A DNA stretch of 64,000 nt from Agrobacterium tumefaciens (GTDB lineage: Bacteria; Pseudomonadota; Alphaproteobacteria; Rhizobiales; Rhizobiaceae), in contig NZ_CP039893.1 of NCBI RefSeq assembly GCF_005221325.1, forward strand, positions 156,026-220,025, in the 5' to 3' direction. Positions 28,569-38,205 of the stretch are shown piece by piece. Each line of letters begins with the position of its first letter. Position 1 is the stretch's first letter. Below the pieces are notes generated by a model. That model saw only the letters and a list, made by a program, of their open reading frames with translations, was not told where the DNA came from and did no database searches. Both the position numbers and the translations under genes were made by a program.

Positions 28569-29534
28569 ATGGTTCCTTCAAGGCCGAACTTTGAGCCTTT
28601 TAATCTCCTATCCATCGGCGATTGTCGAGAAATGTGCTTCCTAATCGGGTGTATTTGCTCGCTATATCGTATTTATATTCGAGATAATCTCCTCCTTTAT
28701 CAGGAGATCTGGGTAAAATATTGGGTGAGCAAATTTAAAGAGGGCGAACTGAAGAGCGAGATCGCCGCGATGTATCTCCGTTTTCCATTTCCGCATCCGC
28801 TGGAGGTGCTGGAGATTCAGTCCCCCGTCTATCCGGAGGTGATCTGTAGCAACGCGAAGCCGATTTACATCTATTCCTCAAGGGACGCCGTACTGAGCTA
28901 TGTGCAATCTGGGGATGTCTGCCGATTTGGTAAGACAAATGTGCTTGCATGTACATTGGCTCCATACCAGTCAGAAGTCTCAATCAAAACAGTACGACAT
29001 TTGTTCGAGTGTTTACGCCGTGAAAATTGTTTTGGGGACGACTCCGGTGAGGGCGATTTGAGTCATTTTGTGGCCATCCTTCCCACTACCTCTTTCCGGG
29101 ATGGGCCGCGGTTTCACCTCGGAGGCCAAACTGTTCAATTTTTTTGGAGAGAGGGAGGTGTGGAGTTCCGCCACGACATTCTTGCGTTTGGCAAAGCGTT
29201 ATTCATTGGAAAGCTGGCCGACGGATTGTCATGCGACTGGAATTGCGCGGGGGAGGATTCCTGCTTGGAACGTGGTGAGACTGCTTCATCGAGAGGCAAA
29301 ATTCCAATAACCGTTCGAGAATCGAGAACACCTGATGCTTGGCGTGTAGAGGGCATGAGATACGGATTTGTCCACCCCGTGCGTCCTTCAAATATGACTC
29401 CAATGCACGATTATTCTTGCCAACCACTGCTTTCCGGAAATTTGGAGCCGAGTGTTCGTCATAAAGCTTGGAAGCGCTTCATGAAAAAGATTCAGGAAAA
29501 ACGCAGATCCTTTTCAAAATTGTTTTCTCTTTGA
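28569..29534 (+). CDS. long plast-family protein with basic C-terminal extension
   Basis: This 321-residue plast protein has FPFPHPLEVLEIQSPVYP (about residue 75), KPIYIYSSRDAVLSYV (about 97), LACTLAPYQSEVSIKTVRHL (about 121), DLSHFVAILPTTSF (about 161) and HDILAFGKALFIG (about 203). It is about 100 residues longer than usual because of a C-terminal extension ending with a polybasic segment (RHKAWKRFMKKIQEKRRSF) that could act as a nuclear or membrane signal. The DLSHFVAI block equals that in the IaaM N-terminal domain, so this gene is nearer to that branch than to gene 5. The ATG at 28569 follows a TATA box by 70 bp. Confidence 0.8.
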   Translation: MVPSRPNFEPFNLLSIGDCREMCFLIGCICSLYRIYIRDNLLLYQEIWVKYWVSKFKEGELKSEIAAMYLRFPFPHPLEVLEIQSPVYPEVICSNAKPIYIYSSRDAVLSYVQSGDVCRFGKTNVLACTLAPYQSEVSIKTVRHLFECLRRENCFGDDSGEGDLSHFVAILPTTSFRDGPRFHLGGQTVQFFWREGGVEFRHDILAFGKALFIGKLADGLSCDWNCAGEDSCLERGETASSRGKIPITVRESRTPDAWRVEGMRYGFVHPVRPSNMTPMHDYSCQPLLSGNLEPSVRHKAWKRFMKKIQEKRRSFSKLFSL

Positions 29535-29653
29535 TCAGAGCAGTAGGGAATGTATTTCGTTTGAGAATGACGCTGGTTACGCTTTCGTCAGTTTCAATAC
29601 TAAGTTTGTTATATCTGAAATGTAATCCGCAGTATTAAATGAACCAAAACTTT

Positions 29654-29830
29654 TTGCCAGCGTTGTGTAGCATCCGCACCGCATTAATGATTACTTTTAA
29701 AGTTTCAAATCGAATTTATGTCAATATTCGGAGGCCCACATCCCGACAAGCGTGAAAGCTTTCGGCTCGCTTTTGACATTTTTGCCAGACTTTTCTTTTG
29801 TGGGCCGCTGCCGCCGCGACTTTTTGTATG
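29654..29830 (+). repeat. 180-bp direct repeat, copy 2
   Basis: Second copy of the element at 26791-26971, ending about 95 bp before the ATG of the frameshifted plast gene. It shares a 35-base identical run starting GACAAGCGTGAAAGCTTTCG. It suggests that a repeat-plus-plast-gene unit was duplicated within this T-DNA. The rest of 29535-29925 holds only a TATAAAT box at 29882-29888. Confidence 0.8.
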
Positions 29831-29925
29831 ATTAAGAAGGTCATAGCTGCAATTTTGGGATCTTGTAGCAAACTAACACATTATAAATCAATTGAGGTTT
29901 TCAGACCTAACTTGGAAACTCAACA

Positions 29926-30620
29926 ATGGAGTATAATCGTCCACATTTCCGACCGACATATGTCAATTTCTTATCCGATTCTCAGCTAGCCAACTCCATT
30001 CTTACCGGCTCAAAGGAAGCGTATTTAGTGTATCTAAATTCAACCCTGGCAAGCGCTCAGAAATCGTGGGCGAAATTCGTCATAAGAGATGGGTGAAGAC
30101 AGCCGACGTGAAATTAGAGCATTTTTCTCAAGTGCCATGTTTGCACGGTCCCGATTTCGACAGTCTAGATTCTGTTCTTCCTGACAGTGACCTACTATAT
30201 TTTTACGGTACGTCACACGAAGTTCAACAATTTGTGGAGTGCGGAAACTTTCTGTGCGCAGACGTCTTAAGATTTGTGGCGTGTACTGAATCGCCGTACG
30301 CGGAGGGAGTAACAGCCCAATTCATACACAATTGGTATAACAGGATTTTACCAGGTTCTCGGCTTTCATTGCATGATGTGGGGGCGTTTTTCGCGTTTCT
30401 CCCGAGTGTATCCTTTTCCAGAACGATCCACACCGTGGTCGAAATCCATGGCGCAAGAGTTCGAAAGTTTGTTTGTCCGACACCAGGTTCATGGTTTAGA
30501 GGTGAAGTTGTCGCGTTTGGAGCGGCGTTTCCCCCGCCGCCTGAGGTCCGACCAACTGCTAGCTTTGTCAAGTTTGCAAAGCGCTCTGGGTGGGACTACT
30601 TTAATTGTTTCCAGTGTTAG
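29926..30620 (+). pseudogene. plast-family gene broken by a frameshift
   Basis: From ATG 29926 the frame reads MEYNRPHF ... STLASAQKSWAKFVIRDG and stops at 30094. The remainder is open in another frame: VKTADVKLEHFSQVPCLHGP, then LLYFYGTSHEVQQFVE, ESPYAEGVTAQFIHNWYNRI, GAFFAFLPSVSFS and GEVVAFGAAFPPP, ending NCFQC at 30620. The two halves together follow the intact plast protein at 27391 from end to end, so an indel lies between 30061 and 30100. A TATAAAT box 40 bp upstream is intact. The gene is probably dead unless the sequence has an error there. Confidence 0.8.
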
Positions 30621-31102
30621 ATTGACAGTGCGGCCGGATATTTAATAATACTGTATGTTAAGACGCGATTCTATTTTAATAATTTGATGTCTTGTTTATA
30701 TTATGTAGAATTATTTTCTGGTTTACCTGCGATAATCCAAATTTCTAAGAATCGGATGTTGGTTTCCCTTTTCTAGTTTATGAAACGACATTGTTAATCG
30801 ATTAAAGTTCACTCTGGATTATTTGGTTGCGATACAAGAAATGTCGTAGCATGAAATTAGTAAAACGTTCTGTCGGAAAATAATTATCAAAAGTGCGTCT
30901 ACGATTAGAATAACATGGTCTCAACAGTAATGATTATTTAATTAATACATAACAAAGCGCAACCATTATAAGGATTGCTAGAACAACACATACACAACGA
31001 AAACCACAAATACAAAGGACACAGTAGGGAAAAATTTATTGTCACGTAACTTATCATAGTTTGGGCCGGACAGGCGGATTTGGTTGAGGAGGAGATCTTC
31101 TC
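30621..31102. other. intergenic, no gene recognised
   Basis: This 482-bp AT-rich stretch lies between the broken plast gene and the convergent end of the mas2'-like gene. No repeats or ORFs of note. Confidence 0.4.
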
Positions 31103-32182
31103 TTATCCCTTGTAGCAGTTGTAGTACTCAAATTTTCCCATGTGCAGGAGCGGATCATTCATTGTTTTGTTAGTTGCATTCGCTATGGCCGGAGCCCAAG
31201 GCGTCAGAAAGGCTTGGCACAGCAGTGGACCCAAGATCTTCAGGCTTTCAGGGTCTATGCCTGAGGAGTCTAGGTGCTTTGTATCTATTATCTCAAAGCT
31301 CACCTCAAGATCCTGGGCGACTGTTTCGAAAAAAGTCTCCACATCGAGCATCCTACCTCGGCTTCCATCTTCTGGAATGATCAGAATGTAACGCGCAGGA
31401 GTATTTGGGCGCACGGTCTCCAAGACACTGTGGAAGAAGTCACTCGCCTGAACGACATGAACATCAAGTCCTAGCTTTTCCTGCAGCACACAAAGCCCGT
31501 GCACATGCGAAGCAAGTACAGCAGATCCTGAAGATATGAAGTAAAGGGGGACTTGCTCCTCGAAATCTTTGGCAAATTCCTCCCCCATTGTCACTCCTTT
31601 CTTTGCCGCGTGAAACAGGGCGGCGGGTAGCGCTTTTAGAGATGACGCCAAAGCTGGCATAAAGCTCCAACTCTCCTTCATTTCCAAAATGCCACCCAGA
31701 AATGAAGACATCAGCATGTGGGTTGCGTGGAAGGCTTGGGTTGTTTCTCCGATGAAGAACGCAGGGTGCCCAAATGAGGCGAGAGGTGCGTCTTTGTACA
31801 TCGTGATAACGACAGTTCTGCAAGCCCTCCTTTTCAAAAGCTTGGCTGCTTCGACGGTCTCCCGAGTCCTTCCAGATTTGGAGGATAAGACCACTAAAGT
31901 ATCTGAAGCACCTGCCATTGAGGAGTTGGTGGTCAGCATATCTACGAACGCAGCTGAGGCGTGACTGTCATAGTGGAGGTTCTTTGCAACATTAACAGCA
32001 TAGGCCTTAAGACTGTTAGCGATGGCCAGCCCTGCGCCAGCGGAGACGAACAGCACCTGATTGAGTCCGAATGAGGCCAAGCGCCCAGCATTTGCAGCTC
32101 CCTCAAGTTGCGTCAGGATGGGCCCCAACTGTTTTGCCATCTCTTCCGCGCCGTTGGAGTGAGGTGCATAGAGTAAGTCCAT
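31103..32182 (-). CDS. mas2': SIS-domain opine conjugase, Mas2'-like (deoxyfructosyl-amino acid synthase)
   Basis: This 359-residue protein has two sugar-isomerase (SIS) domains: VLFVSAGAGLAIANSL (about residue 43), TLVVLSSKSGRTRETVEAAK (about 95) and a second set near 215-260 (LYFISSGSAVLASHVHG). Mas2' proteins condense glucose with glutamine to deoxyfructosyl-glutamine, the Amadori precursor of mannopine and chrysopine-type opines. A plant TATA box (GATATATAAAAC, about 32225-32236, minus strand) lies about 45 bp upstream, and the gene is divergent from a Mas1'-like reductase, as in other Ti plasmids. Chrysopine-type ChsA is a related alternative. It is also a homologue of the bacterial deglycase at 38206. 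Confidence 0.8.
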   Translation of the reverse strand: MDLLYAPHSNGAEEMAKQLGPILTQLEGAANAGRLASFGLNQVLFVSAGAGLAIANSLKAYAVNVAKNLHYDSHASAAFVDMLTTNSSMAGASDTLVVLSSKSGRTRETVEAAKLLKRRACRTVVITMYKDAPLASFGHPAFFIGETTQAFHATHMLMSSFLGGILEMKESWSFMPALASSLKALPAALFHAAKKGVTMGEEFAKDFEEQVPLYFISSGSAVLASHVHGLCVLQEKLGLDVHVVQASDFFHSVLETVRPNTPARYILIIPEDGSRGRMLDVETFFETVAQDLEVSFEIIDTKHLDSSGIDPESLKILGPLLCQAFLTPWAPAIANATNKTMNDPLLHMGKFEYYNCYKG

Positions 32183-33052
32183 TGGGTGAAATATTGGTTG
32201 ATTATAGCAGCGTTTATAATATTGTTTTATATATCGGATGGTTATGGATATCTAATCCAAGCAGACAGATATTTATAGTGTTAGAAATGTAAAATGTGTC
32301 CACTGCTCAATGGTGCGCGTGCTTCTTTTTCGTTTTGCTTTTGCGATATTCGCGCGCTTTTTGACTAATGTGTCATTCCGTGTTACTTTGTATAACCTTT
32401 AGTCAAGAATGACTGCTTACTAGACAGCATTGAAGAAAGAAAAATAAATGGCGGGAACAGAGTTTTATTTGTAGATGCACGAATGCAAATTAGTTGAAAT
32501 TAAGAAAGCAGCTTTACGTGACGATCTGTGTCTCGGGTTACGCAATCAACCTTAGACTCCTAAGTCATTGCGACGGCGAAGAACAATACAAAACTATCAT
32601 AAACGAATATTGTACGCGTTGGTTAGTTTTTAAAATAAAATCCAACAAAATAATAGATGTAGATTTTACGAAATTTTAATATCCCATTTTTTTAATTGTA
32701 AACGCCAATTTTCTTTTCACCTTTGGAGGACAGGCACGCCGTCTACAATCATTTCTTGCTCTATTATTTCTGCTCACTTTTAGTCAAAAACGTCAGCGCC
32801 CAAATTCTAAAAGGGCCGAGAAAAAAACATCGGCGTGGAATTGTGGGGGCGGATTGTTGTCCAACGAAAGGAAATAAATAATACAAAATTTGGAATAATG
32901 TACTTCTCGCTTTCAAACTTGCGTCAGCCATTACGTACCGCCAGTGGTGATCTCTGAATAAATAGGTCACAGAAATAAGAAAAATTTAAACCTTTCATAT
33001 TGAGCACTTTTTCTCTACACCATTGGAAACTGCCATTTTTTAATACTCCGAA
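32183..33052. promoter_or_regulatory. divergent mas-type plant promoter region
   Basis: An 870-bp AT-rich region lies between the divergent mas2'/mas1'-like genes, longer than the roughly 480-bp dual promoter known from octopine plasmids. It holds the mas2' TATA box (about 32225-32236), a TTACGTGACG motif (about 32514-32523) like an ocs/as-1 element, and a second TGACG on the minus strand near 32790. No gene is seen inside. Confidence 0.55.
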
Positions 33053-34345
33053 ATGACGATATCTCAGGCTTTTCTCGGCTCCGCGAAGGCCCCTACTCTT
33101 ATCCAAAATTTTTTTTTCGTGCGCCATGGTGCGACTGACCTCAATGAGCAACACAGGGTGGAGGGTGGTGAGAAGCTATGGGGCGTACAAGGCTCTGGCA
33201 CGAATATAGGTCTCAACAAAAAGGGGGAACTCCAAGCTCTCTTGGCGGGCAATGTCCTCCGTACTCTTCCAGTTGGCGAGATCGTGTGTTCACCTCTTTT
33301 GCGTGCGCTACAAACCGCTTTTCTCGCTAACCCAGGTTGCACCAATTTCAAAATTGGAACCGATCTTCGAGAGCGCCATTTCGGCATCAATGAAGGTGGC
33401 TATGGTCCACGTCAGATGTTCGAGGAGAACTACCCCGACTGTGAAGATACTCAAACCTTCTCTATCCGAGTAGCCAATGCCCTCCACTATGCACGTGGTG
33501 AAAACGTTCTTTTCGTTGCTCACGGATGTGTACTCAGGGTGATTGCAGCGTTGCTCCGTGTTGATCTAACTGATGAGCATACAGCAAACGGGCGGGTCCT
33601 TCACTTCAAATTGGATGCTGGGAACTGGTCAGTGCATCTCCTTCAAAGTCCCGTGATCATGGTCAGTGGCGCAACGCGTGGTATCGGAAAGGCTATTGCG
33701 GAAAACCTCATCAAGCATGGCTACCGCGTGAGCCTTGGCGCGCGAAACGTAAAAGACCTAGAAGATGCTTTTGGAGATCAGAATGAAGCGCTTATCTACG
33801 CGCTTTTTGATGCACAGGATCATAACATGATGAAAGATTGGGTGAACCAGACCTACGAGAAATTTAAAAGGATCGACGGCCTCGTCAATAACGCTGGATC
33901 TGGTGAACACGTGAACCTAGAGAAAGAAATCGACTACGAGCAGCTTTCAAAGCAGTGGGAAACTAACTGTGTGGCTCCTCTCCGTATGACTGAATTGTGC
34001 CTACCTTACCTAATGAAAGCGGGTTCCGGTCGCATAGTCAACATCAACTCCATGTCCGGTGTCCGTGTGTTAAATTCGTTGGTTGGCTATAATATGACCA
34101 AGCATGCTTTGGGAGGGCTTACTAAAACAACTCAATATGTGGGATGGGAGCATGGAGTGCGAGCAACCGATATATCACCGGGTTTTGTCGCCACTAACAT
34201 GAGCCGCTGGACAAACCTAGTTGAGCGCGAAAACATGATTCAACCCGAGGATATCGCGAAGCTCGTTCGCGAAGCAATTGAGCGCCCCAATCGTGCCTAT
34301 GTCCCCAAGGCTGAAGTGCTATGCATGAAAGAAGCAACTCGTTAA
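33053..34345 (+). CDS. mas1': Mas1'-like reductase: phosphoglycerate-mutase-like plus short-chain dehydrogenase
   Basis: This 430-residue two-domain protein is the mannopine-synthase reductase type. Domain 1 (about residues 20-200) is histidine-phosphatase/phosphoglycerate-mutase-like: [24 protein letters not shown] and [10 protein letters not shown] supply the RHG and second His. Domain 2 (about 202-430) is a short-chain dehydrogenase: [31 protein letters not shown] and YNMTK (catalytic Ser, Tyr, Lys). Mas1' reduces deoxyfructosyl-glutamine to mannopine in plant cells. The ATG at 33053 is first in frame, and AATAAA follows near 34469. No agropine cyclase gene (ags) is present, so mannopine or a similar reduced Amadori compound should be the end product. 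Confidence 0.85.
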   Translation: MTISQAFLGSAKAPTLIQNFFFVRHGATDLNEQHRVEGGEKLWGVQGSGTNIGLNKKGELQALLAGNVLRTLPVGEIVCSPLLRALQTAFLANPGCTNFKIGTDLRERHFGINEGGYGPRQMFEENYPDCEDTQTFSIRVANALHYARGENVLFVAHGCVLRVIAALLRVDLTDEHTANGRVLHFKLDAGNWSVHLLQSPVIMVSGATRGIGKAIAENLIKHGYRVSLGARNVKDLEDAFGDQNEALIYALFDAQDHNMMKDWVNQTYEKFKRIDGLVNNAGSGEHVNLEKEIDYEQLSKQWETNCVAPLRMTELCLPYLMKAGSGRIVNINSMSGVRVLNSLVGYNMTKHALGGLTKTTQYVGWEHGVRATDISPGFVATNMSRWTNLVERENMIQPEDIAKLVREAIERPNRAYVPKAEVLCMKEATR

Positions 34346-34623
34346 TTTTTATCTTTGTAAGGCGATGACGCCATATATCCAAAACAATAATGTCGGTATC
34401 TTGTGATCGCGCGTCGATTTGCATTGTGCGACAAAACTATGTATTTCGTGTTTTTCTTAGTTTATCACAATAAATATTGAGCATTTAAATATAGATTAAA
34501 TAATACTAAAACAGCAATGATACAAGGAGGTTAACATTCAAGAGAAACCATATTGGCCCTAAACGATAAATCATAATAATTATTTCAATTTGTATTACTT
34601 CATAGATTAAACAAATGGGCTGC
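34346..34623. other. 3' flank of the mas1'-like gene
   Basis: This 278-bp AT-rich stretch has an AATAAA at about 34469, a probable polyadenylation signal. Nothing else is seen. Confidence 0.4.
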
Positions 34624-35620
34624 TGTAGTGGCCCCGTAATTATCTGGACACGACCACCCAATTAACAATTGTGCGAGATATTGTGCCCATTATGACTATT
34701 AAAATCCAAAGACAGAAGTTCTCGACGGGCCGGACCGCCGCCGTTGCTGGTCGACGGAAGAAAAGCTTACCCTCATCCAGGAAACATATCAGCCGGTCCT
34801 ACGATGATCATTGTTGCTCGTGGCAATTAGCCAAACCAATTGTTTACTTGGCGTAAGCTTGCTACCCAAGGGGCTCTGACAGCAATGCGGCGAGAAACGA
34901 TGTCGCTCAGGCGGCCGAATATCGTGCCCTTTACAACCAGGTCAAGGGACTGTAGCGCTTGTTAGGCAAGAAAACGATGCAAGGCGAGACTCTTAAAGCG
35001 GGGCTTGAGATCGCCACAGGCCCAAAAATTACCTATTGCGCTCGCTGTCGTTGCCGAAGGAAAGTTCCTTATGACGGCCGTGTCCGAGACTTTAGGTATT
35101 GCCCGGTCAAACAAGACTGAGCGAGTCAAACAGCCCCTCGAAGGTTCCGTGGTCAGCCGCCGCTCGTGGACGATGATCCCATTGATGGAAATCGAAGCAA
35201 TCATTTCCGAGATGAAGACCTATGGATATCGTCGGGTTCATGCGGTCTTAGGCATTAAAGCCCACAATGAAAGCCAACCATGATCCAACGCTAAACGCGT
35301 CTATTGGGTGATGAATGTACACAGCTTGCTTTTTCAACGCCACACACGACGATCGGATGGATCACCGACAACAGCTCGTGTCATCAGAAGGGACACGAAA
35401 TCGTTGCTGATGGACATCGGAATGGAGCCTTGCACGACCCCGGTCCGCAGCCCTTAGTCAAACGTAATGGCAGTAGCCTTAGTCAAAACTTTAAAACGTG
35501 ATGACGTCGCGGTCAATTCCATGCCCAACTTGGTAGTGGTTAGAGCATTACAACACGCTTCACCACCACAAAGCTTTGGGATATCAGTCACCGCGCTAGT
35601 TCTTAAATTTCATACAGAAA
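34624..35620 (+). mobile_element. decayed IS3-family (IS2-like) insertion sequence inside the second T-DNA
   Basis: It begins with an IS-end-like TGTAGTGGCCCCGTAATT. OrfA remnants follow in shifting frames: WSTEEKLTLIQETYQPV (about 34745), AEYRALYNQVKGL (about 34918) and LLGKKTMQGETLKAGLEIA (about 34960). OrfB remnants are MKTYGYRRVHAVLGIKAH (about 35211), YWVMNVHSLLFQRHTRR (about 35303) and, after a deletion, EHYNTLHHHKALGYQSPR (35543-35596). Several stops and frameshifts interrupt both genes and the middle of OrfB is missing, so it cannot move. It sits between the mas1'-like gene and the right border. Confidence 0.75.
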
Positions 35621-35974
35621 AATTGATCTTTCCGATGGTGTTTATGGGGCAACTCCAAACGAAGTTGGGCTGATCATATCGACAAACAGGATTATTGTTG
35701 AGCATTTTTCCTGTGGTAAATCGCCGCCATCAATCACCAATCGTTTTTTTGGTAATATATTTTCACGCTTTTCGGATTGAGCGTGGGGCTCCCTGCTTTT
35801 CGCCCGACAGAGCTGCTATTGAAAAAATGCTTTGATGAGCTCTGATGTGCGGTTCTCTCGAGCCTTCTTTGTCTACTACTTAAAAATAGTCTTAACGGGG
35901 AATCGAAAACGCATCGAAGACTATTCAGCGTGAAGTTTGCCAAATGATTTCACAGGAATTTTGATGTATCCGGC
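35621..35974. other. right end of the second T-DNA, no gene recognised
   Basis: 354 bp from the IS remnant to the border. A 69-codon minus-strand frame shows no recognisable motif. Confidence 0.4.
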
Positions 35975-35999
35975 TGGCAGGATATATGTAGTTGTAATT
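35975..35999 (+). repeat. T-DNA border repeat (right border of second T-DNA)
   Basis: TGGCAGGATATAT followed by GTAGTTGTAATT. The core is perfect; the last bases deviate from the TGTAAAC consensus, as in the other right border at 11997. Plant genes lie to the left and bacterial genes to the right. Confidence 0.9.
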
Positions 36000-36017
36000 A
36001 GGTTGCGTGAACACATT

Positions 36018-36036
36018 TCTGCATTTGTTTTTCTGT
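36018..36036 (+). promoter_or_regulatory. overdrive-like transfer enhancer
   Basis: TTTCTGCATTTGTTTTTCTG starts about 17 bp outside the right border and resembles the overdrive core CTGTGTATGTTTGTTTG. The match is weaker than at 12056. Confidence 0.35.
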
Positions 36037-36509
36037 TAACATGTTAAATCGTGCAGTAACATATCTATGCATTCGATACACCTGATACGCCAAGGCGAAA
36101 TATTGCGGATGAAGTGACAGACTTAACTACAGGTTAAGCTCCGGCGATTTCGGCAGGGGTGGCACAATGGCTTGTTTTGGGGCACCAAGAGTAAGTTGGA
36201 AGCGCTAGCCTGCCCGATCTATGATGAGAATGGCGAGTGATTTCGGTCTTATTTTGTGTCGTCGCATCACTGTCGTACAATGACATTAGGAAAGCTGCTG
36301 TTTTCGACAGCTTCGGACATGTTGCACTATGTCAAGCCAAGCAACTTTTTCTCGAAAACCGAAGCGAAATTTGCCAATTATCCGATTTGCCGCCAGAGAG
36401 AATTGAGTACTTTTCGACGGTCGTCCGTCTATCTTTTGACGAGGGATAAACCCGATGTGAGCTTTTTAGTAAATGTGCTGGCATCAGACAGGGGCGTGCT
36501 GCCGGAGGC
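36037..36509. other. region right of the second T-DNA, no gene recognised
   Basis: About 470 bp with short frames only. A plus frame near 36140-36238 (LRRFRQGWHNGLFWGTKSKL) looks protein-like but belongs to no family I know. Confidence 0.3.
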
Positions 36510-36860
36510 TATGTTGGATCCCTCTACCTACGCCACGACGGCGTGGTGACGCAATCTCTCGAGCAGCGCCGAGCGAGGACGGGGTTACCAAAGCACCACC
36601 ACGTTCAGGAAAGCTGCGATTTTGACGTCTTGATCGTCGCGCCGCGGACATACCGCGCGTTCAAGGGTTGGAAGGACAGATTGGCGTCACGCATACAAGC
36701 ATACCGATCTCGTTGACAATCAGGAGACTTGGCCGGTTGTCTTTAGACCTCACCTTGCGGCCATGAAATGCCGCAGTCCGAAGAAACGCGCTAAAAGCTC
36801 ACTGAGAAGTGCTGGTTTACCCAATCCCGATTTGTTCGATCATTTTTTCATGCGGATCAT
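36510..36860 (-). mobile_element. IS21-family IstB (helper ATPase) remnant
   Basis: On the minus strand, KVRSKDNRPSLLIVNEIGML (about 36695-36755) resembles the IstB Walker B segment (RPALLIIDEIGYL). Further on, LLERLRHHAVVA, a stop, then VEGSNIASG (about 36515-36560) resembles the IstB C-terminus (LLDRLLHHA ... IEGESYR). The two pieces lie in broken frames with stops between, so the element is dead. The identification is by motif only. Confidence 0.5.
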
Positions 36861-36950
36861 GTCCTCCCCGCATCGCTGACACTTCAAATAAGGACAGTTG
36901 CCGAGACCGATCCTACCATTTTGTCCGCCATGGCTATAGCTAGAAGCATG

Positions 36951-36984
36951 CGTGGCTTTCGCGTGGGTATGTTTGAAAGCCACG
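36951..36984. repeat. 10-bp perfect inverted repeat
   Basis: CGTGGCTTTC (36951-36960) and GAAAGCCACG (36975-36984) form a stem with a 14-nt loop. No T-run follows, so a terminator is not evident; it may be an IS end or a regulatory hairpin. Confidence 0.5.
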
Positions 36985-37101
36985 ATCCCGGTATGTCGCC
37001 ACCGCGCCCTTTACAATGCACGACGGGCATCGCACCGGTGATCAATAGTCGTGGGTTGTCTCTGACATAGACAGTGAACGCTGCAACTCAAGGCCTCGAA
37101 G

Positions 37102-37177
37102 TTCCTCCCAAGAAGGCCACCGGACGCCTTCACACGGGTCCGCCCAAAAGCGTCCGGTGGACCTTCCCGGGGAGGAA
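37102..37177 (-). terminator. long imperfect inverted repeat downstream of the kinase gene
   Basis: The arms 37102-37127 and 37150-37177 pair over about 26 bases, with a perfect core CCACCGGACGC/GCGTCCGGTGG and outer arms TTCCTCCCA/GGGGAGGAA. It lies 65 bp past the last gene of the minus-strand Amadori operon and may end its transcription or protect its 3' end. The flanks (36861-37240) hold no gene. Confidence 0.5.
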
Positions 37178-37240
37178 GATGGTGGCACTTGATGTGCCAC
37201 ATGTGCTCATTCGCACCGATGCGATCGACGCAAATTCCGT

Positions 37241-38080
37241 TCAGGCCGGATGCGGATATCCGAATGCTCCGGCCCATTCACATGCTTTGGCAGCGGCTGC
37301 CGCCGCGTGGGCCAACGCCGCATCCAGGCCAGCGCCGTTGATCCGGGCAGCAAGAAAACCGCCAATAAAGGCGTCTCCGGCTCCCATGGTATCGACCAGT
37401 TTAGCCTGCACGATGCCCTGACGGATTACGCGCTCGCCATCGCTATAGACGGCGCCGCGCTCGCCCTGCGTTACGCAGATCGACGAGGCGCCCAGAGAGT
37501 GGATCTCTCTGATGAAAGTCTCTGTTTCAGCATCTGAAAGATCGGAGCCAGAAAAGAATGCGAGAGTCGTCACCGGGCAGATGGCAGCCAGATATTCACG
37601 ATCGCGTCCCGTTGAAAAGTCAAAAGACAGCTCTTTCGATACAGCCCGGATACGGGGCAACTCTGGTTCGAGGTAACTGAAGCAGGAGGAATGGACGTGT
37701 CCACGACGCGAGATCAGATCAAGGTCGTCGACATCCATGCGTAGCATCAAACGCCGGCGGAGGCCGCCTTTATTGGATTCCAGAAAGACCCTGTCGCCGT
37801 CCACGATATTTACTTTTGCCTTGCCTGTCTCACCGACAGCCTGACGAAGATGCGTGTCGGGTATGCCTTCCTTAAGGAGAGAGGATCGAACATGTGCGCC
37901 TTCCTCATCATCGCCGATGATTCCGATATAATCGACCCCATCAAGACCAAACCGATGCGCGAGAACTGCAACATTCAGCGCGTTTCCGCCGGGATAGTAG
38001 ACCTTTTGGTCGAGGTAGAGATCGACCACATTGTCGCCGATACCGACGAGTCCTGGACGACGGGAATTGGTGTTGGACAT
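37241..38080 (-). CDS. PfkB-family sugar kinase, fructoselysine/Amadori kinase-like (FrlD type)
   Basis: This 279-residue ribokinase-family protein has the substrate-binding GIGDNVVDLYLDQKVYYPGG (about residues 13-32), NALNVAVLAHRFG, and the PfkB signature DTMGAGDAFIGGFLAARI with the catalytic Asp (about 231-248). YYPGGNALNVA is typical of FrlD fructoselysine 6-kinases. I infer phosphorylation of an imported fructosyl-amino acid at C6, giving the substrate of the SIS deglycase encoded 125 bp upstream in the operon. I chose ATG 38080, preceded by GGTGGGAG; the frame extends five codons to a GTG without better support. It is the last gene of the minus-strand operon. Confidence 0.82.
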   Translation of the reverse strand: MSNTNSRRPGLVGIGDNVVDLYLDQKVYYPGGNALNVAVLAHRFGLDGVDYIGIIGDDEEGAHVRSSLLKEGIPDTHLRQAVGETGKAKVNIVDGDRVFLESNKGGLRRRLMLRMDVDDLDLISRRGHVHSSCFSYLEPELPRIRAVSKELSFDFSTGRDREYLAAICPVTTLAFFSGSDLSDAETETFIREIHSLGASSICVTQGERGAVYSDGERVIRQGIVQAKLVDTMGAGDAFIGGFLAARINGAGLDAALAHAAAAAAKACEWAGAFGYPHPA

Positions 38081-38205
38081 TACGAAAGCTCCCACCTCAA
38101 ATCACGGCGCTTAATTAGAGGCTGTTGGGGTTCAAAACTGAACTCGATTTGCAACTTAACGACGGAAGTGTTTGGTGGACCGATAAACGGCCCACCAACT
38201 GATCA

